64,000 nucleotides of DNA from Alteribacillus sp. YIM 98480. Lineage in GTDB: Bacteria > Bacillota > Bacilli > Bacillales > Marinococcaceae. The DNA lies in assembly GCF_009765375.1 (NCBI RefSeq), contig NZ_VTOK01000015.1, positions 58,969-122,968 of the forward strand. The letters are read 5' to 3'. Shown here piece after piece: positions 9,002 through 17,498 of this stretch. How positions within the stretch are numbered: the stretch's first letter is position 1; each line of letters starts with the position of its first letter. The notes under the pieces are model-generated. The model did no database searches. It saw only the letters and a program-made list of their open reading frames with translations, and was not told the DNA's origin. The translations under genes and the position numbers were made by a program.

Positions 9002-9006
9002 TTCTT

Positions 9007-9094
9007 TCAGAAGTTTAACTTTCCTAAAGGATCAAAGTTAAGAAAAACTACGGTTTTCGCCACTTGGACTTGGCGGCAAGTCAAGTTTTTCTAA
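9007..9094 (-). repeat. Dispersed ~85-100 bp intergenic repeat, reverse orientation
   Basis: On the minus strand it reads TTAGAAAAACTTGACTTGCC, GCCAAGTCC, GTAGTTTTTCTTAACTTTGA, then TCCTTTAGGAAAGTTAAACTT. These are the same ordered blocks as at 27071 and 63320. The GAAAAACT and AGTTTTTC blocks can pair, giving a hairpin. Confidence 0.75.
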
Positions 9095-9207
9095 TGGATT
9101 TTATATCTCTCTTTGAAAGCTGCTCCCCTTCTCCTGCCGATTATCAGTATGTTTTTTAGGAAGAAAAGAAACAGCCGCCACCTCCCATCCCATTACTCGT
9201 GTTTTAG

Positions 9208-9225
9208 TTGGCACAGGATTTGCAT
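9208..9225 (+). promoter_or_regulatory. Sigma-54 (-24/-12) promoter for the 9270 operon
   Basis: TTGGCACAGGATTTGCAT is an essentially consensus -24/-12 element with 10 bp between GG and GC. It ends 44 bp before the start codon. Confidence 0.92.
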
Positions 9226-9269
9226 TTTCTATAATTAGCAGCACCAATGACAACTTAGGAGGTTTTAAA

Positions 9270-10658
9270 ATGACGGAGCATCTTATCGATAATAAGAGCC
9301 ATGCCAAACAGGTAGAAGAACTCGATAAAAAACATTACTTGCACCCCACCACTATCCCTAAAAAACATGTAGACCATGGCCCAAAACTAACATTTTCAAA
9401 CGGACATGGCATTTATGTTCATGATACAAAAAAAGATACCTATATAGATGGAATTTCCATGTTGTGGAACGTTAACCTCGGCCACGGTCAGAAAGAATTA
9501 GCGGATGCTGCTCATCACCAGATGTCTACCCTGGCCTATAGTTCATCGTTTGCCGGCTATTCTAATGAACCTGCTGTTTTGCTTGCTGAAAAACTGGCTG
9601 CCCTTGCCCCCGGAGATCTCAATGCCGTTTTTTATACGTCCGGCGGTTCTGAATCCAATGACACGGCCTTTAAACTGTCTCGGTTCTATTGGCAGCTAAA
9701 AAACCAGCCGCAAAAAACGAAAATTATTGCACTTGAACAAAGCTATCATGGGGTCACGATTGCCGGTCAATCAGCTACCCATTTAGCAGCATTTCATAAC
9801 TTTGCCGGCTCGTCTATTAACGGTGTTTTGCATGCCAAGCCTCATCTAACAGAATGCGAAAAAGGCAGCACCAGCCACCCGGAATATGAAGGCTGTATTC
9901 GCCACATCGTGGAAAAGGAAGGCGCTGATACGATTGCGGCCGTCATTATAGAACCTGTACAAGGATCGGGAGGAGTCCATATGCCTCCTGCTGGTTATAT
10001 GGAAGCAGTGCGAGATCTTTGTAATGAGTTTAATATCCATATGATTGCAGACGAGATCATTTGCGGTTTTGGCCGTACAGGGAAAATGTTCGGTGTTGAT
10101 CACTGGAATGTGGTGCCGGATATTATGTGTACTGCTAAGGGTATTACGAGCGGGTATTCTCAACTCGGTGCGGTTCTTCTCCATCAGAACATACGAGATA
10201 CCCTCGTTCAATATGAAGAAGTGCTTGCTCACGGCTTCACTTACAGCGGCCACCCAACAGCTTGTGCCGTAGCGCTTAAAAATCTAGAAATCATGGAACG
10301 CGACCAAATCGTGGATCACACGAAAACCATGGAAAAGCATCTTCTTCAAGGACTCGGTTATTTGAAAGAAAAACATTCAATGGTCGGAAAAACAAGAGCG
10401 CTTGGACTGCTGGGAGGCTTTGAAATTTTTGCAGACAGTGAAAAAGAAATCGAATTTGATCCTTCTTTAACGGCAGCGGCTGCTTTAACGGAAGAATGCT
10501 TTGCCCGTAAATTAATCCTCCGTCCCCTTGGCGCTGGTGTTGGCAAAAATATTATCGCCATTGCACCGCCGCTTATTATTACAAAAGACGAAATCGAAAA
10601 AATGATTAGTATTATAGATGACTCTCTATCAGCCTTAAGCAAAAAGCTGAAGGCTTAA
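9270..10658 (+). CDS. Class III PLP-dependent omega-aminotransferase (second copy)
   Basis: 462 residues. Full-length class III aminotransferase with L-W-N-V-N-L-G-H-G, T-S-G-G-S-E-S-N-D-T-A, S-Y-H-G-V, I-A-D-E-I-I-C-G-F-G-R-T-G and the cofactor Lys in C-T-A-K-G-I-T-S-G-Y (about residue 290). The insert with H-L-T-E-C-E and Y-E-G-C-I-R is shared with the truncated copy at 20845 but not with the one at 3438, so this and the 20845 gene are the closest pair. First gene of an operon with a hydrolase, aldehyde dehydrogenase, GNAT protein and alanine dehydrogenase. This fits amine oxidation to an aldehyde with pyruvate as acceptor. GGAGG sits 7 bp before the ATG. Confidence 0.9.
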   Translation: MTEHLIDNKSHAKQVEELDKKHYLHPTTIPKKHVDHGPKLTFSNGHGIYVHDTKKDTYIDGISMLWNVNLGHGQKELADAAHHQMSTLAYSSSFAGYSNEPAVLLAEKLAALAPGDLNAVFYTSGGSESNDTAFKLSRFYWQLKNQPQKTKIIALEQSYHGVTIAGQSATHLAAFHNFAGSSINGVLHAKPHLTECEKGSTSHPEYEGCIRHIVEKEGADTIAAVIIEPVQGSGGVHMPPAGYMEAVRDLCNEFNIHMIADEIICGFGRTGKMFGVDHWNVVPDIMCTAKGITSGYSQLGAVLLHQNIRDTLVQYEEVLAHGFTYSGHPTACAVALKNLEIMERDQIVDHTKTMEKHLLQGLGYLKEKHSMVGKTRALGLLGGFEIFADSEKEIEFDPSLTAAAALTEECFARKLILRPLGAGVGKNIIAIAPPLIITKDEIEKMISIIDDSLSALSKKLKA

Positions 10659-10684
10659 ACGAAGCATAAGAAAAGGAGCTTTAT

Positions 10685-11767
10685 ATGAAAAAACTAACGC
10701 TTACTGGTTCTGCAAAGGAAATAGGCTATCAACACGGTTATGAAGGCAAAGACGAAGTGCACCAAAGTTTACAAACGTATGAAAAACTATTTTACGGTTA
10801 TAAAAAAATGAATTGGCAAGCAGCAAAAGAAATAGCTCTCACCCATATGGATGCCATTGAAAAATACAACCCTGCTTTCATTGAAGAGATGGACGGAGCA
10901 GCCGAGGGAGCAGGAGTTGACTTTGAAGACATTTTAGTTTTAAACACGCGCAGCGAAATCGCTTTAACGACAACATCAGAAGGACCGGCGTTTTCAGATG
11001 GCTGCACGTCGATTGGGATCACCTCCCCTATTACCGATCAAACGATGATTGGCCAAAACTGGGATTGGAAAGCATCGCAAACCAAAAGTTTGCTGCTGCT
11101 TCATATCGAACAAGAAAACCTTCCTTCTATCAAGATGGTAACCGAAGGCGGCATTATCGGAAAAATCGGGATGAATAGTGCAGGGATGGGGGTTTGTTTT
11201 AATGCCCTGCTCACTGACCAAAAATCCAATCAAGTTCCTGTCCATCTTGGACTGCGCAGCGTCTTGAATGCTTACACCTTAGAGGAAGCAATCTCACGCA
11301 TTCATGACGGTCAAATGGCGTCTTGTGCGAACTTTTTAATAGGCAGTGACGATGGCAGCGGGAACGGCCTTGCGATGAATGTTGAAGTATCGCCTTTTGG
11401 GATTGATTTATTAGGCGGTGAAACTGGAAAAGTCGTTCATACCAATCACCTTTGTTCTAAGAAAATCCAACAGAATGTTACAGACCTGAATACGTTCAAG
11501 CAAACAGATTCCTTATTGCGCTATAAAAGAGCAGAGCAGCTTATTAATGAAAAACAGTATCGGAAGGCACCTATAAACGAAGAGACGATGAAAACGTGGT
11601 TCGCTGATACGTTCAATGCACCCAATTCAATCAATCATTTTGAAAACAAACGAGCTCCAGAACACAGACAAATAGAAACAGTTTTTTCTATCGTTATGAA
11701 TCTTACGGAACGTCATGCATCTGTTTGTGTCGGTAAGCCTGCCGAAACAGCATTTCATCATATTTAA
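10685..11767 (+). CDS. C45 family autoproteolytic acyltransferase/hydrolase
   Basis: 360 residues, resembling the acyl-CoA:6-aminopenicillanic acid acyltransferase-like (peptidase C45) branch of the Ntn hydrolases. The D-G-C-T-S-I-G motif places the catalytic Cys at residue 107, where self-cleavage at Gly-Cys makes two subunits. G-Q-N-W-D-W (about 119-124) and A-N-F-L-I-G are further family signatures. Bacterial members cleave or transfer acyl groups on amines or amino acids. Between an aminotransferase and an aldehyde dehydrogenase it probably removes an N-acyl group from a pathway intermediate, or acts on the starting amide; this is inference. Antibiotic synthesis is not suggested by the context. 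Confidence 0.82.
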   Translation: MKKLTLTGSAKEIGYQHGYEGKDEVHQSLQTYEKLFYGYKKMNWQAAKEIALTHMDAIEKYNPAFIEEMDGAAEGAGVDFEDILVLNTRSEIALTTTSEGPAFSDGCTSIGITSPITDQTMIGQNWDWKASQTKSLLLLHIEQENLPSIKMVTEGGIIGKIGMNSAGMGVCFNALLTDQKSNQVPVHLGLRSVLNAYTLEEAISRIHDGQMASCANFLIGSDDGSGNGLAMNVEVSPFGIDLLGGETGKVVHTNHLCSKKIQQNVTDLNTFKQTDSLLRYKRAEQLINEKQYRKAPINEETMKTWFADTFNAPNSINHFENKRAPEHRQIETVFSIVMNLTERHASVCVGKPAETAFHHI

Positions 11768-11782
11768 AGGAGGAAATAGAAG

Positions 11783-13192
11783 GTGTATATAAACGGACAA
11801 TGGATCACAACAAACGAAAAAATGGATGTGATAAATCCAGCCACTCGCGAAAAAATTGCTGATGTTTCAATCGGGGGCCGGCAAGAAACAAAACATGCCA
11901 TTGCAAGTGCAAAGTCGGCTTTTTCCAGGTGGGGAACAGCCCCTGGAACAAAACGCAGTCATTATTTGGAAAAAACAGCACAACAGCTGCGAAAAAATAG
12001 AGATGAATTAGCAGAAACGATTACAACAGAGATGGGAAAACCGTTAGCAGATGCCAAACGAGAAGTAGACAGCGCCATTGATTATGTGGAATGGTACGCC
12101 GAAGAAGCCAAACGAATCTACGGTGAAGTCATCCCTGCTTCTCATGAAAACAAACACTTGATGGTCATTCAGCAGCCAATTGGAGTAGCCGCTGCCATTA
12201 CGCCATGGAACTTTCCTGTTTCCATGATTACAAGAAAAATAGCCCCTGCTCTTGCGGCTGGATGTACGGTTGTTCTGAAACCAGCTCCTTCCACACCGCT
12301 ATCTGCCATCAAAGTGTTTGAATGCTTTCATGCTGCTGAACTTCCAAAGGGCGTTGTCAATTTGGTGATCGGACCAGCTGAACAAATCGGGCCTGAATTA
12401 ACTGAAAATCCTGATGTTCGAAAAATTACGTTCACTGGCTCTACAGCTGTTGGAAAAAAACTGATGCGGGATGCGGCCGATACCGTTAAAAAGGTTTCGA
12501 TGGAGCTTGGCGGCCATGCCCCTTTTATCGTGTTTAACGACGCTGATCTCGATGAAGCGGTAAAAGGTATTCTGGCAACAAAATTTAAGGCAGCCGGCCA
12601 AACTTGCATTAGCACAAATCGTATTTTTGCCGAGAAAAATATAGCAGAAAAGCTTGGGAAGAAACTAGCCGAACAAGCATCGAAGCTGAAGGTTGGGAAT
12701 GGGATGGAAGACGTCGATGTCGGTCCTCTCATTAACGAAAGTGCTGTAGCTAAGGTAGACAGCCATGTAAAAGATGCTGTCTCTCGTAAGGGAGAAGTGC
12801 TTTGCGGTGGTAAACCATACAGTAAACTTAATGGCTATTTTTACGAACCAACTGTTATCACAGGCGCACATAAGGAGATGAAAATCGCAAACGAAGAAAC
12901 ATTTGGTCCGGTCGCCCCTATTTTCACTTTCGAAGAGGAAGAAGAAATTGCTGCGATGGTTAACCACGAACAGTACGGATTGGCGGCTTATTGTTTCACG
13001 AACAATTTAAAGAGAGGCTACCGAATGATGAACCAATTAGAATACGGGATTGTAGGCATTAACGACCCAGCTCCTATCGTTGCTCAGGCACCGTTTGGCG
13101 GCATAAAAGAAAGCGGAATGGGCAAAGAAGGCGGAACCTCAGGTCTTAAGGAGTATCTCGAAGAAAAGTATGTGTCGATTAAAACAGGTTAA
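11783..13192 (+). CDS. gabD: NAD(P)-dependent aldehyde dehydrogenase, succinate-semialdehyde type
   Basis: 469 residues. Aldehyde dehydrogenase superfamily with P-W-N-F-P (about 146-150), F-T-G-S-T-A-V-G, catalytic Glu in M-E-L-G-G-H (~241) and catalytic Cys in G-Q-T-C-I-S (~275). Length and motifs fit succinate-semialdehyde dehydrogenase and related omega-amino aldehyde dehydrogenases. It would oxidise the semialdehyde made by the upstream aminotransferase. It starts with GTG at 11783, with AAAGGAGG ahead of it; only 15 bp separate it from the hydrolase gene. Substrate range cannot be fixed from sequence; 4-aminobutyraldehyde or malonate semialdehyde are alternatives. Confidence 0.85.
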   Translation: MYINGQWITTNEKMDVINPATREKIADVSIGGRQETKHAIASAKSAFSRWGTAPGTKRSHYLEKTAQQLRKNRDELAETITTEMGKPLADAKREVDSAIDYVEWYAEEAKRIYGEVIPASHENKHLMVIQQPIGVAAAITPWNFPVSMITRKIAPALAAGCTVVLKPAPSTPLSAIKVFECFHAAELPKGVVNLVIGPAEQIGPELTENPDVRKITFTGSTAVGKKLMRDAADTVKKVSMELGGHAPFIVFNDADLDEAVKGILATKFKAAGQTCISTNRIFAEKNIAEKLGKKLAEQASKLKVGNGMEDVDVGPLINESAVAKVDSHVKDAVSRKGEVLCGGKPYSKLNGYFYEPTVITGAHKEMKIANEETFGPVAPIFTFEEEEEIAAMVNHEQYGLAAYCFTNNLKRGYRMMNQLEYGIVGINDPAPIVAQAPFGGIKESGMGKEGGTSGLKEYLEEKYVSIKTG

Positions 13193-13229
13193 CAGCGCTT
13201 CATTTAATTCATGTCTAAAGGAGAGAGAA

Positions 13230-13913
13230 ATGATGACAGATAAAAACAAATCGGTTATCGAAAAGGACATCATTGTAAGAAACATCGAGACAAAAGACAT
13301 TGACGAGGTTTTAGAATTAGCCCTAAACGTATTCGGCCCAGACATTGCCTTCAAACGAAAGCATATTGAAAACCAATTGAAACTATTTCCTGAAGGGCAG
13401 ATTTGTATAGAGTACCAGGGAACAATCATTGGTTCTTCGTCAAGCTTGATTGTAAATATAGAGGACTATAACACCCACCACTCGTTTGATGAAATTGCAG
13501 ATGAAGGATATATCCGCAACCATCAACCAAATGGAAAAAACTTATACGGCATTGAAGTCGTCGTTCATCCAGATTACCGTCATATGAAAATAGGAAAACG
13601 CCTTTATGAAGCACGGAGAAAACTGTGTGAAAAACTAAATCTGCAAAGCATTTTTATCGGAGGACGCATTCCGAACTACCATAAATACGCAAATAAAATG
13701 TCTGCTGCGGAATACACAAGGCGTGTTCTCGACCGCGACATTTATGACCCTGTTCTCTCCTTCCAGCATAAAAATGGATTTATTTTAAGAGGTGTCATAC
13801 GTAATTATTTACCAGAAGATAAAGCCTCTATGGCCTATGCCACTTTAATGGAATGGCAAAACCCGCAATATTACCAAGAAAACAACACAAAAGCAGCGTC
13901 TACTAAACAATAA
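13230..13913 (+). CDS. GNAT acetyltransferase like the N-terminal half of YhcX-type fusions
   Basis: About 227 residues from the ATGATG at 13230, chosen because AAAGGAG lies just upstream; the frame is open further back to 13170 but without a ribosome site. The core has the acetyl-CoA motif V-V-V-H-P-D-Y-R-H-M-K-I-G-K-R-L-Y (about 110-126). The long C-terminal segment with G-G-R-I-P-N-Y and F-I-L-R-G-V matches the GNAT half of bifunctional GNAT/carbon-nitrogen hydrolase proteins. The hydrolase half is absent here, and the neighbouring C45 hydrolase may take an analogous role. It may acetylate an amine intermediate; substrate unknown. Confidence 0.75.
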   Translation: MMTDKNKSVIEKDIIVRNIETKDIDEVLELALNVFGPDIAFKRKHIENQLKLFPEGQICIEYQGTIIGSSSSLIVNIEDYNTHHSFDEIADEGYIRNHQPNGKNLYGIEVVVHPDYRHMKIGKRLYEARRKLCEKLNLQSIFIGGRIPNYHKYANKMSAAEYTRRVLDRDIYDPVLSFQHKNGFILRGVIRNYLPEDKASMAYATLMEWQNPQYYQENNTKAASTKQ

Positions 13914-13940
13914 ATGAACAGAAAGGCAGGAGAATAAACG

Positions 13941-15080
13941 ATGCAAATTGGTGTACCAAAAGAAATAAAAAATAATGAAAATAGAGTAGCCATTACTCCA
14001 TCGGGTGTTTTACAGCTGGTGGAAGCAAATCATGAGGTTTATATAGAAACAGAAGCAGGAATAGGATCTGGTTTTACGAACGAAGCATACGAACAAGCAG
14101 GTGCTGTTATCGTAGGTTCAGCAAAAGAAGTGTGGAACACGGAAATGGTGATGAAAGTAAAAGAACCTTTACCGGAAGAATACGATTACTTTTATGAAGG
14201 ATTAATTCTGTTTACGTACCTTCACCTTGCAGCTGAACCTGGTTTGACAAAAGCTTTAACAGAAAATAAAGTGGTAAGCATCGCCTATGAGACTATACAG
14301 TTAGAAGATGGTTCCCTTCCACTTTTAACTCCAATGAGTGAGGTAGCAGGACGGATGGCATCTCAAATTGGCGCCCAGTTTCTTGAGAAGCCTAAAGGCG
14401 GCCAGGGTATCCTGTTGAGTGGCGTCCCTGGAGTAAATCGCGGAAAAGTTAGTATTATCGGCGGTGGAGTTGTCGGTATTAATGCAGCCAAAATAGCGAT
14501 GGGGTTAGGTGCTGAGGTAACCATTCTTGATCTTAGCCCAAAACGACTGCGCGAACTAGACAACATTTTCGGAAATGACATACAAACACTAATGTCTAAT
14601 CCGTTAAATATAGCAGAGGCTGTAAAAGAATCCGACCTTGTCATTGGTGCTGTGCTTATTCCGGGCGCCAAAGCACCAAAGCTCGTTACGGAAGAAATGG
14701 TACAAACCATGAAAGAAGGTTCTGTTATTATAGATGTAGCGGTTGATCAAGGCGGCATCGTGGAAACCATCGATAAAATAACGACACACGACAATCCAAC
14801 GTATAAAAAACATGGTGTCGTCCATTATGCGGTAGCGAATATGCCAGGCGCAGTACCTAGAACCTCCACACTGGGGCTGACCAACACAACCATTCCTTAT
14901 GCATTGAAAATAGCAGACAAAGGCTATATACAAGCGAGCCAGGAAGATCCAGCGGTGCAAAAAGGAATCAACACACTTAACGGTTACGTGACTCATCAAG
15001 CAGTCGCAGAAGCACACGATCTGTATTACAAAGAGGTAAAAAAAATATGGGATGATGGCGTGTTACAAACAAGCAGATAA
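13941..15080 (+). CDS. ald: Alanine dehydrogenase
   Basis: 379 residues, close to the family's usual ~370-378. It has N-x-E-x-R-V-A-I-T-P near the N-terminus (substrate-binding Arg15), M-K-V-K-E-P (Lys74), the catalytic His in T-Y-L-H-L-A (His95) and the nucleotide-binding [11 protein letters not shown] (about 174-184). It interconverts L-alanine and pyruvate with NAD. As last gene of the sigma-54 operon it can regenerate pyruvate from the alanine produced by the aminotransferase, releasing ammonium. This supports pyruvate as amino acceptor in the pathway. Confidence 0.95.
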   Translation: MQIGVPKEIKNNENRVAITPSGVLQLVEANHEVYIETEAGIGSGFTNEAYEQAGAVIVGSAKEVWNTEMVMKVKEPLPEEYDYFYEGLILFTYLHLAAEPGLTKALTENKVVSIAYETIQLEDGSLPLLTPMSEVAGRMASQIGAQFLEKPKGGQGILLSGVPGVNRGKVSIIGGGVVGINAAKIAMGLGAEVTILDLSPKRLRELDNIFGNDIQTLMSNPLNIAEAVKESDLVIGAVLIPGAKAPKLVTEEMVQTMKEGSVIIDVAVDQGGIVETIDKITTHDNPTYKKHGVVHYAVANMPGAVPRTSTLGLTNTTIPYALKIADKGYIQASQEDPAVQKGINTLNGYVTHQAVAEAHDLYYKEVKKIWDDGVLQTSR

Positions 15081-15093
15081 GAGGAGCAATCTA

Positions 15094-15113
15094 TTAATCA
15101 AACGTTTGATTAA
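15094..15113. promoter_or_regulatory. Perfect 20-bp palindrome downstream of ald
   Basis: TTAATCAAACGTTTGATTAA is its own reverse complement. It looks like a dimeric (TetR-type) operator, but it lies 13 bp after a stop codon rather than before a gene. A second version with 18 of 20 identical bases is at 62460. CTTTTTC follows, so a loopless hairpin terminator is the alternative. Confidence 0.45.
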
Positions 15114-15121
15114 CTTTTTCA

Positions 15122-15160
15122 GCTGCATTCTCTCCTTTAGGGAATGCGGCCATTCTTATT
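15122..15160 (+). terminator. Probable terminator of the ald operon
   Basis: GCTGCATTCTC pairs with GGGAATGCGGC (two G-U pairs) around a 7-nt loop. The following CATTCTTATTATTT is only moderately T-rich. Confidence 0.5.
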
Positions 15161-15162
15161 AT

Positions 15163-15321
15163 TTAAAACGCTAGAATTGTGAGAATACATACTATCGCAA
15201 ATATTGCTAGCCCTGCCCCGCCCCACCAATACGGTTTAGAACATGTTACTTTTTTCAACAGGAAGTAATTAAAGCCTAGGAATATGACGTCACTGTCGAT
15301 TTCTTTATAAAGTCTTGTCAC
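15163..15321 (-). CDS. Possible small single-span membrane protein (doubtful)
   Basis: Open frame of about 52 residues from a GTG, ending in a hydrophobic stretch (G-L-A-I-F-A-I-V-C-I-L-T-I-L-A-F) that would make one membrane helix at the C-terminus. GGGGAAAAG before the GTG is a weak ribosome site. No family is recognised, and it may be a remnant or a chance frame in the gap between ald and the next gene. Confidence 0.2.
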   Translation of the reverse strand: MTRLYKEIDSDVIFLGFNYFLLKKVTCSKPYWWGGAGLAIFAIVCILTILAF

Positions 15322-15434
15322 ATAATTATCTTTTCCCCAGGTAACCCTAATGATTACTGGATATGTACAGTATATGCGAAATTTCGTGGAAACCGCAGTT
15401 AGCAAAGGTAAACTTGTATAAAAGAGGTAATGAA

Positions 15435-15887
15435 ATGATTTATATCATCTTAATATTTTTTATTGTACCCTGGATTACCGGGATCTATCTTTATAAAAAA
15501 GCACCTAAGATATTTTTTACTACCGCTCCTATCACTACTCTTATTGCCATCACCTTTAATCAGTTAGGAATTCATTTAGGGATGTGGGAAGTAAATCATA
15601 TGCCTACCGTTACGCTTTTAGATTCTATTTTTCTCGATTTTGGAATTTTTACTTTAGCAGGTGCCTGGTTTACTTATTTTCTGTATTATAAACAGTTAAC
15701 TCGAGTTTGGTCCTATATTTGGTTTGTCCTTGGGATGACAGCGCTTGAGTCTATTACGCTTTTAGTCGATATGGTGTCCTATAATGAAAGCTGGAATATG
15801 TTTTACACTTTTCTAATGTATCTTGGAGGTTTTATGGTCATTGATATCGTAATACAAAAATTGGTCAAACTAAACATTTTTCCATAA
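15435..15887 (+). CDS. CBO0543-type small multi-span membrane protein
   Basis: 150 residues with four or five hydrophobic helices and few charged residues. The length and layout are like those of the CBO0543 family common in endospore formers, whose function is unknown. Start ATG 15435 is chosen because AGAGGTAATGAA precedes it; the longer frame from 15363 lacks a ribosome site. Similar in style to the membrane protein at 17495. No operon partner within 60 bp. Confidence 0.65.
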   Translation: MIYIILIFFIVPWITGIYLYKKAPKIFFTTAPITTLIAITFNQLGIHLGMWEVNHMPTVTLLDSIFLDFGIFTLAGAWFTYFLYYKQLTRVWSYIWFVLGMTALESITLLVDMVSYNESWNMFYTFLMYLGGFMVIDIVIQKLVKLNIFP

Positions 15888-15953
15888 ACCGGATAATGTT
15901 TAACAGGTCTCCGTGGATATCTCCCTTGTCTAGTTCTTACCAAACATTATCAT

Positions 15954-16451
15954 TTATGATATCTTTTTCATTCGTATAACGTGTTCACCCGTTTGCAGAT
16001 CAATGCCTCTTATGATCCAGCCTATTTCAGGGTAGATCGTTTCCAGCCAATGCATGGATTCACATAATATCTTTTGCTTTTTTTCCTCTTTTCCACTCCA
16101 AAACATCCATGCTTCTATAGTAGATGAAGGTTTTCTCTGAATGTCGTAAGCGACATATACACCATCAATCAGTTTACCCATCGCCTCATTGGTAAAACGC
16201 AAATAACGGAAAATCTTCAGTGCCTCATCCATAACAGCAGCCATAGAAATAATAAAATCGCCAATAGTTGAAAAGCGGTTGAAATCTAAATATTTCCATT
16301 TCCTTTTTACTTCTAGTAAAAGGTCTTTCTCTCTAGAAATATGACCAAGTACTATTTCTCTAAGAATGTTATTAAACACCCCCTGTAAACAGGCCGAATC
16401 CGTAAGGGGTCCTCTGTGACTGCTTTCTATGTTTGAAGAAAAGTCCTGCAT
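15954..16451 (-). CDS. Hypothetical protein, second gene of a Fur-box operon
   Basis: 165 residues, soluble, with no recognised domain. Features seen are a helical, basic middle (R-E-K-D-L-L-L-E-V-K-R-K-W-K-Y) and several Trp residues. GGAGGG lies 8 bp before the ATG. It follows the DUF2325 gene by 27 bp on the same strand, so it is probably co-transcribed from the promoter with the Fur-like site. That suggests induction by low iron, but no function can be assigned. Confidence 0.65.
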   Translation of the reverse strand: MQDFSSNIESSHRGPLTDSACLQGVFNNILREIVLGHISREKDLLLEVKRKWKYLDFNRFSTIGDFIISMAAVMDEALKIFRYLRFTNEAMGKLIDGVYVAYDIQRKPSSTIEAWMFWSGKEEKKQKILCESMHWLETIYPEIGWIIRGIDLQTGEHVIRMKKIS

Positions 16452-16478
16452 GTAAAACCCTCCTGAAAAAGGATATGA

Positions 16479-16793
16479 TTAGTGTCTTAATAAAGGGCAC
16501 TGCTCACAGACTTCATTACAATTAGATAATGATTGATAAATGGAGCACCAAGAACGTTTTGCATAACAGATTGGAATCGAACGGTTTTTAGCTTTTTCAG
16601 TCAATTTTTTTGAAATATTATGGTTGATAAAGTCAGTCAAAACTAAAACCAAATCAATTCGTTCGGGAATGTCTTTATGGACCATTTTCACTTTCCTGCC
16701 GCTGACATGCAAAATATGCTGGAAACCTAGTTCATTTAGCCTAACTGGAATAGAGCCAAGTTTGTCTGCCCCAACAATCATAAGAGACTTCAT
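16479..16793 (-). CDS. DUF2325 domain protein, candidate Fur-regulated
   Basis: 104 residues. The pattern M-K-S-L-M-I-V-G-A-D-K-L-G near the start, H-V-S-G-R-K-V, V-L-T-D-F-I-N-H and A-K-x-x-x-I-P-I-C-Y fits DUF2325, a small Rossmann-like family of unknown role. The C-terminal C-N-E-V-C-E-Q-C-P-L cluster (four Cys in all with Cys in S-W-C-S) could bind metal. GGAGG is placed 8 bp before the ATG. A 15-bp Fur-like inverted repeat lies 46 bp upstream. First gene of a two-gene operon. Confidence 0.75.
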   Translation of the reverse strand: MKSLMIVGADKLGSIPVRLNELGFQHILHVSGRKVKMVHKDIPERIDLVLVLTDFINHNISKKLTEKAKNRSIPICYAKRSWCSIYQSLSNCNEVCEQCPLLRH

Positions 16794-16838
16794 TTAGAAC
16801 AACCTCCAAAAATCACCAGATGGTTGTCTTTATTTTAT

Positions 16839-16853
16839 TGAAAATGATTATCA
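16839..16853. promoter_or_regulatory. Candidate Fur/PerR/Zur-type box
   Basis: The minus strand reads TGATAATCATTTTCA, one mismatch from the 7-1-7 inverted repeat TGATAATNATTATCA used by Fur in Bacillus. It lies upstream of the DUF2325 gene. Fur, PerR and Zur boxes are similar, so the metal cannot be decided. Confidence 0.72.
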
Positions 16854-17036
16854 ATGTCAATGTTGTTTGGAATCCATCTGGAAAGAAATTATTTATTTAA
16901 ACCGCTCAGCTTCCTCTTTATGTTTCCTATTACCGAAAAGCGCAAATATTTCGAATACAAAGTATACCTTAGGAGTTACATAGTATATATCTTTTTCATT
17001 CACACATATTAAAAATATGGAAAGGAGATTATGTTT

Positions 17037-17498
17037 ATGGCTTTTACTATTTTTTTCTTTGTAGCTTGGTTCATTTTAGCTCTATTTGCAGTGATTCGAA
17101 AAAAATTATCTCTTATAGAAAATACATTTGTATTTATGGTTATTCTTGTGATCAATATTAATTGGGCTTGGATTATTATTGAGGAAATGAATGTTGTTAA
17201 ATTAACAACCGAGGGGATGGATTATACGGCGTTTTTGCTATCTAGAAGTATTATCATACCAATGATTTTGGTGATTCAATTAAATTTGATTTATAAATTA
17301 AACACGGTGTTTGTTTTTACTGTATCCTTAATAATATTACTTTTGCTAACGTTCCTTTCAACTTTTTTCCATGTGACAGATTATATTAAATGGAACTTAG
17401 GTTATGATGCCTTATACTATATTTTCCTTCATGTCATATCTTATTACAGCCTTCAGCTATTTCGAAAGACTGCCAATAATGAGGTGAATTATTCATGA
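17037..17498 (+). CDS. Small multi-span membrane protein
   Basis: About 153 residues, almost entirely hydrophobic, with five predicted helices. The second of two in-frame ATG codons (17037) is preferred: AAAGGAG is nine bases ahead of it but only three from ATG 17031. It overlaps the next gene by four bases, so the two are translationally coupled and probably work together. Family not recognised; low G+C compared with its surroundings. Confidence 0.6.
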   Translation: MAFTIFFFVAWFILALFAVIRKKLSLIENTFVFMVILVININWAWIIIEEMNVVKLTTEGMDYTAFLLSRSIIIPMILVIQLNLIYKLNTVFVFTVSLIILLLLTFLSTFFHVTDYIKWNLGYDALYYIFLHVISYYSLQLFRKTANNEVNYS

